A program made the translations under genes and the position numbers. Below, one piece after another: positions 61,596 to 64,000 of a stretch of DNA of 64,000 bases. Each line of letters starts with the position of its first letter. The stretch's first letter is position 1. The notes below the pieces were generated by a model. The model made no database searches, was not told where the DNA came from, and saw only the letters and a program-made list of their open reading frames with translations. The DNA is from Anthostomella pinea (lineage: Eukaryota > Ascomycota > Sordariomycetes > Xylariales > Xylariaceae). Location of the stretch: assembly GCA_963556695.1 (NCBI GenBank), contig CAUWAG010000018.1:5270001-5334000 (forward strand), given 5' to 3'.

Positions 61596-62932
61596 AGAGA
61601 ATGAGAGGTGATTACGAGTAGGCGGTGGGCTGGATTGTCTGTTCCTGCAACTGAGCGCAGAGTCCAGTCGCCATTGAAGGGTGAAGGGTGAAGCTTGGAG
61701 GTTCAATGTTCAAAGGGTGTGTGGGGAACGGAGCAGGAAAATCGAGAGAACAATGGACCTCTTTTAGTCACGGTTGGGGTGATGGATATTGTTTGACTGT
61801 AAAGTCGTGAGTATTGGATCGAAGCAGCAGGGTGCAGGTTCTTTGTATGTGTCTGGTCGTTGCCCTGATCATTGATGGCTGAGATGTAGATGTAACATGG
61901 AGGTCCGTTTAGAACGTGAACGCCACCACTTCGAGGAGGTAGGTACGGAAGAGGTATACAGCACAAGAAGAAGAGAGACTGGAAACTCGGAGACCCCGTC
62001 TGCGTTAACAGCAGTGATGTAATAAGCCTAAAAAGACAAGCTATGAAACCCACTATTCCGACATCAGACAGCCCTGGAGGTTAGCGGTGAGACCTCCCGG
62101 ACGGAAAGTCGGCTTGCCATTTTTAGTCCAAGACGACGGTTGAATAACGTGAGGTTGAGTTGCTTGTTTGCTTGTCAAAGCCGCGGGACGCACCTGCAGC
62201 CAACAGATCCGTGCGACAGCGAGTCGTGGTACCGCTCCCAGGCTCTGATTGGCCAGTTGAGGAATCCAGGGGCCGTCACTAGCAGTCCCGGGCCCCGGCG
62301 ACTCGTTACGTTCAGGGCACACACCACTGACCCACCACCTGCCACCGCCGAACTCTCTCTGTCTGCATCTGTCAGACTGTCACCATGTCACTGCAGGTGG
62401 TCAGTGGTCGATGCGATGCGTCCACTCGATGCGACCACGATCCTGCTCTGCTGTCCACCATTCGGCACCCCTCCAAGGTACCCCGACTGCCCGACCAGCC
62501 CGACTTACATTCTGCATGCATGCGCTCTTGAACACGGGGACTGGTGTCACCTCCCAATGATTAGGAGGTCCATGTATGTGGTGACTATAACTCTACCGCC
62601 ACACCGGTTTCGGTTCCGTCAAGTCAGATCAACTCAAGTCACATCAGCTGGTCCAACGTATGTCCCTTGGCTGATATGTATGCGCGGAATTCGCTCCGTG
62701 TACAAGGGCTGTTGCGTGGACGCATATGCATGATACATCTATTTACATGTATGTTCTATCGTATGTATGGGTGGTCTTCATGTACAAGGAACAGTCGCCT
62801 GTTCCAGCTCCTCTCTTTCTTATGCCAAGAGTCTACAAGGCCAATGATGGCCCAGCAGTCCAGAGCGTACATATGTATGCTACATATCATACATGGCTCC
62901 CCACACACCAGAGTCCCCTTCGAGCCGGCTCC

Positions 62933-64000
62933 TCACCCCAGTGCGGCAAAGTGAAGAGACATGCTCTCGTCACTCGGCGTATTCGTCGGCCTGGGTAAGC
63001 AGGATAGCGCCACCGGCTTTGGTGCGCGCAATTCCGTCCCGGGATGCGCATATCTTGCCGTGCCATCTGCAAGCACGATGTCCTCTCGGCGAGTTGCTGG
63101 AAGCACGAGTGGTGGCATGTAGGTAGAGGGGGGTAGCTCCGCTCCTTTGTCCAAGTCTTGCCGCTCTGCTGCTTCAAGAAGAGTCGCTTGTTGTCCGAGA
63201 TCTCTGTGCTTCATACGATCGACAAGCTTGCAGACAAGCTTCTCGGCAACTTTCTCGACCGGCATGCGGTACCACTCGGGGTATTGAGACCGGAGCTCAT
63301 GTTGTGTTTGGCTACTCAGGTTGACAAACAACGTAGCTCTGATGTCATCTTCGGCGTTACCGACAGCTTCCTCAAGCTTTCTTATACCAACGTTGTGGCC
63401 TTGGTCTTCGGGCTCCGGCAAGTCGACTGAGCCAGGTAGATAGAAAGATGCCAAGACTCGCATCGGCATGTCTTCTGAATTGCCAGAATTCTCAAGCCTC
63501 TTGACCAGTCCAGCAGCATTGGGTATTCGTTGGAGAAGCTGATTCTTGACATCACCTTCTGTCATTGGACCCGAGCGTAGTTCAATGTGCCCGAGAGCCC
63601 GGCGAAGGACCCTGTGTGAAAGTTCTGGAGCCTCGTACCGACTCTGTCCAACCGGCCTCCGATGTCTTTCAGGAGTCAGAATAGACGAAGTGTCAAAGTC
63701 GTAACCCGTCTTCATCTTGATGACGAGAGCATGCGCCATCGCGGTGATAGCTTCGATATTGTCCTTCAAATCTCTGTACCTCCGATCAATCGAGAGTAGG
63801 CCTGCCAGTCGATCGAAGCCAATCATGGCCTCCGAATCCTTTCGCCTCATCTGCTGAACTGCTTCCAGGTCGGCAATGGCTCTGTCGAGGCGGTTGACAA
63901 ATGATCCGCCCGGATTGCTGAGTCCCTTGACTGTGGACATGCACAGTTGCGTCGTTTCCTGCACTTCTATCTGCAGTTGCATTCTTTTAACAAGCAATTT
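62933..64000 (-). CDS. Hypothetical protein, C-terminal part (runs off right edge)
   Basis: An open frame of at least 355 codons enters from the right edge and stops at 62933; the start lies outside the window. The visible part begins with a helical, hydrophilic region (QIEVQETTQLCMSTVKGL, RLDRAIADLEAVQQMRRKDSEAM, YRDLKDNIEAITAMAHALVI) that is probably coiled coil. A charged region with RKLEEAVGNAEDDIRATLFV and a Pro-rich, presumably disordered end follow. No catalytic motif or membrane segment is visible. The helical part resembles the N-terminal helical modules that precede regulatory or NTPase domains in many fungal proteins, but I cannot name a family. Confidence 0.7.
   Translation of the reverse strand, partial: KLLVKRMQLQIEVQETTQLCMSTVKGLSNPGGSFVNRLDRAIADLEAVQQMRRKDSEAMIGFDRLAGLLSIDRRYRDLKDNIEAITAMAHALVIKMKTGYDFDTSSILTPERHRRPVGQSRYEAPELSHRVLRRALGHIELRSGPMTEGDVKNQLLQRIPNAAGLVKRLENSGNSEDMPMRVLASFYLPGSVDLPEPEDQGHNVGIRKLEEAVGNAEDDIRATLFVNLSSQTQHELRSQYPEWYRMPVEKVAEKLVCKLVDRMKHRDLGQQATLLEAAERQDLDKGAELPPSTYMPPLVLPATRREDIVLADGTARYAHPGTELRAPKPVALSCLPRPTNTPSDESMSLHFAALG

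Larger units (their letters stand above)
61306..62932. other. GDE1 promoter and flank; no gene seen
   Basis: Contains the heptamer GAAGGGT x2 at 61675-61688 and the two CACGTG boxes. The right part is rich in CATA/TATG words (62720-62900). No supported frame. Confidence 0.55.

Overview
The window is nuclear DNA of a filamentous ascomycete, most likely Sordariomycetes (the class is inferred). Genes are split by short GT-AG introns, mostly 48-127 nt, with CTRAY-type branch points. Proteins are typical of the group: a UFD2 ubiquitin-chain E4, the mitochondrial i-AAA protease YME1, a SPX-ankyrin-GDPD protein of the GDE1 type, an F-box/LRR protein and a C2H2 regulator. The mobile elements are a Tad1-like LINE and a pogo/Fot1-like DNA transposon. 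I assembled exon structures by hand from frame, splice sites and protein continuity.

Left 6 kb is a transposon graveyard. A decayed LINE (1-4490, +) carries reverse transcriptase, RNase H and a zinc-knuckle tail. A pogo-like element (849-2813, -) sits inside its reverse transcriptase, flanked by TA. A second, 5'-truncated LINE copy (5104-5914, -) has a perfect 15-bp target duplication and a (CAAA)n tail. The first copy has many C:G-to-T:A changes and stops, resembling RIP.

From 6.4 to 27.7 kb are ordinary genes: an F-box/LRR protein (-), a 75-aa protein (+), UFD2 (-, eight exons), a one-pass membrane protein with Cys-rich N-terminus and Pro/Ser/Thr/His-rich tail (+), an NAD(P)-dependent reductase of the extended SDR family (-), a probable acidic-tailed pseudogene (+) and a secreted lactonase-type beta-propeller (-). 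A 213-bp nested palindrome lies at 21.3-21.5 kb.

From 27.7 to 50.2 kb I find no gene I can support. The base composition looks ordinary except for one AT-rich island near 37.6 kb. The tract is rich in short tandem duplications, many with 7-bp units, and some heptamers recur at distant loci.

The right end holds a four-finger C2H2 regulator (+), YME1 (-), GDE1 (-) with two CACGTG boxes upstream of or in its leader, and a gene running off the right edge (-). The neighbours do not form an obvious pathway cluster. Shared themes are only protein quality control (UFD2, F-box, YME1) and phosphate/phospholipid turnover (GDE1).
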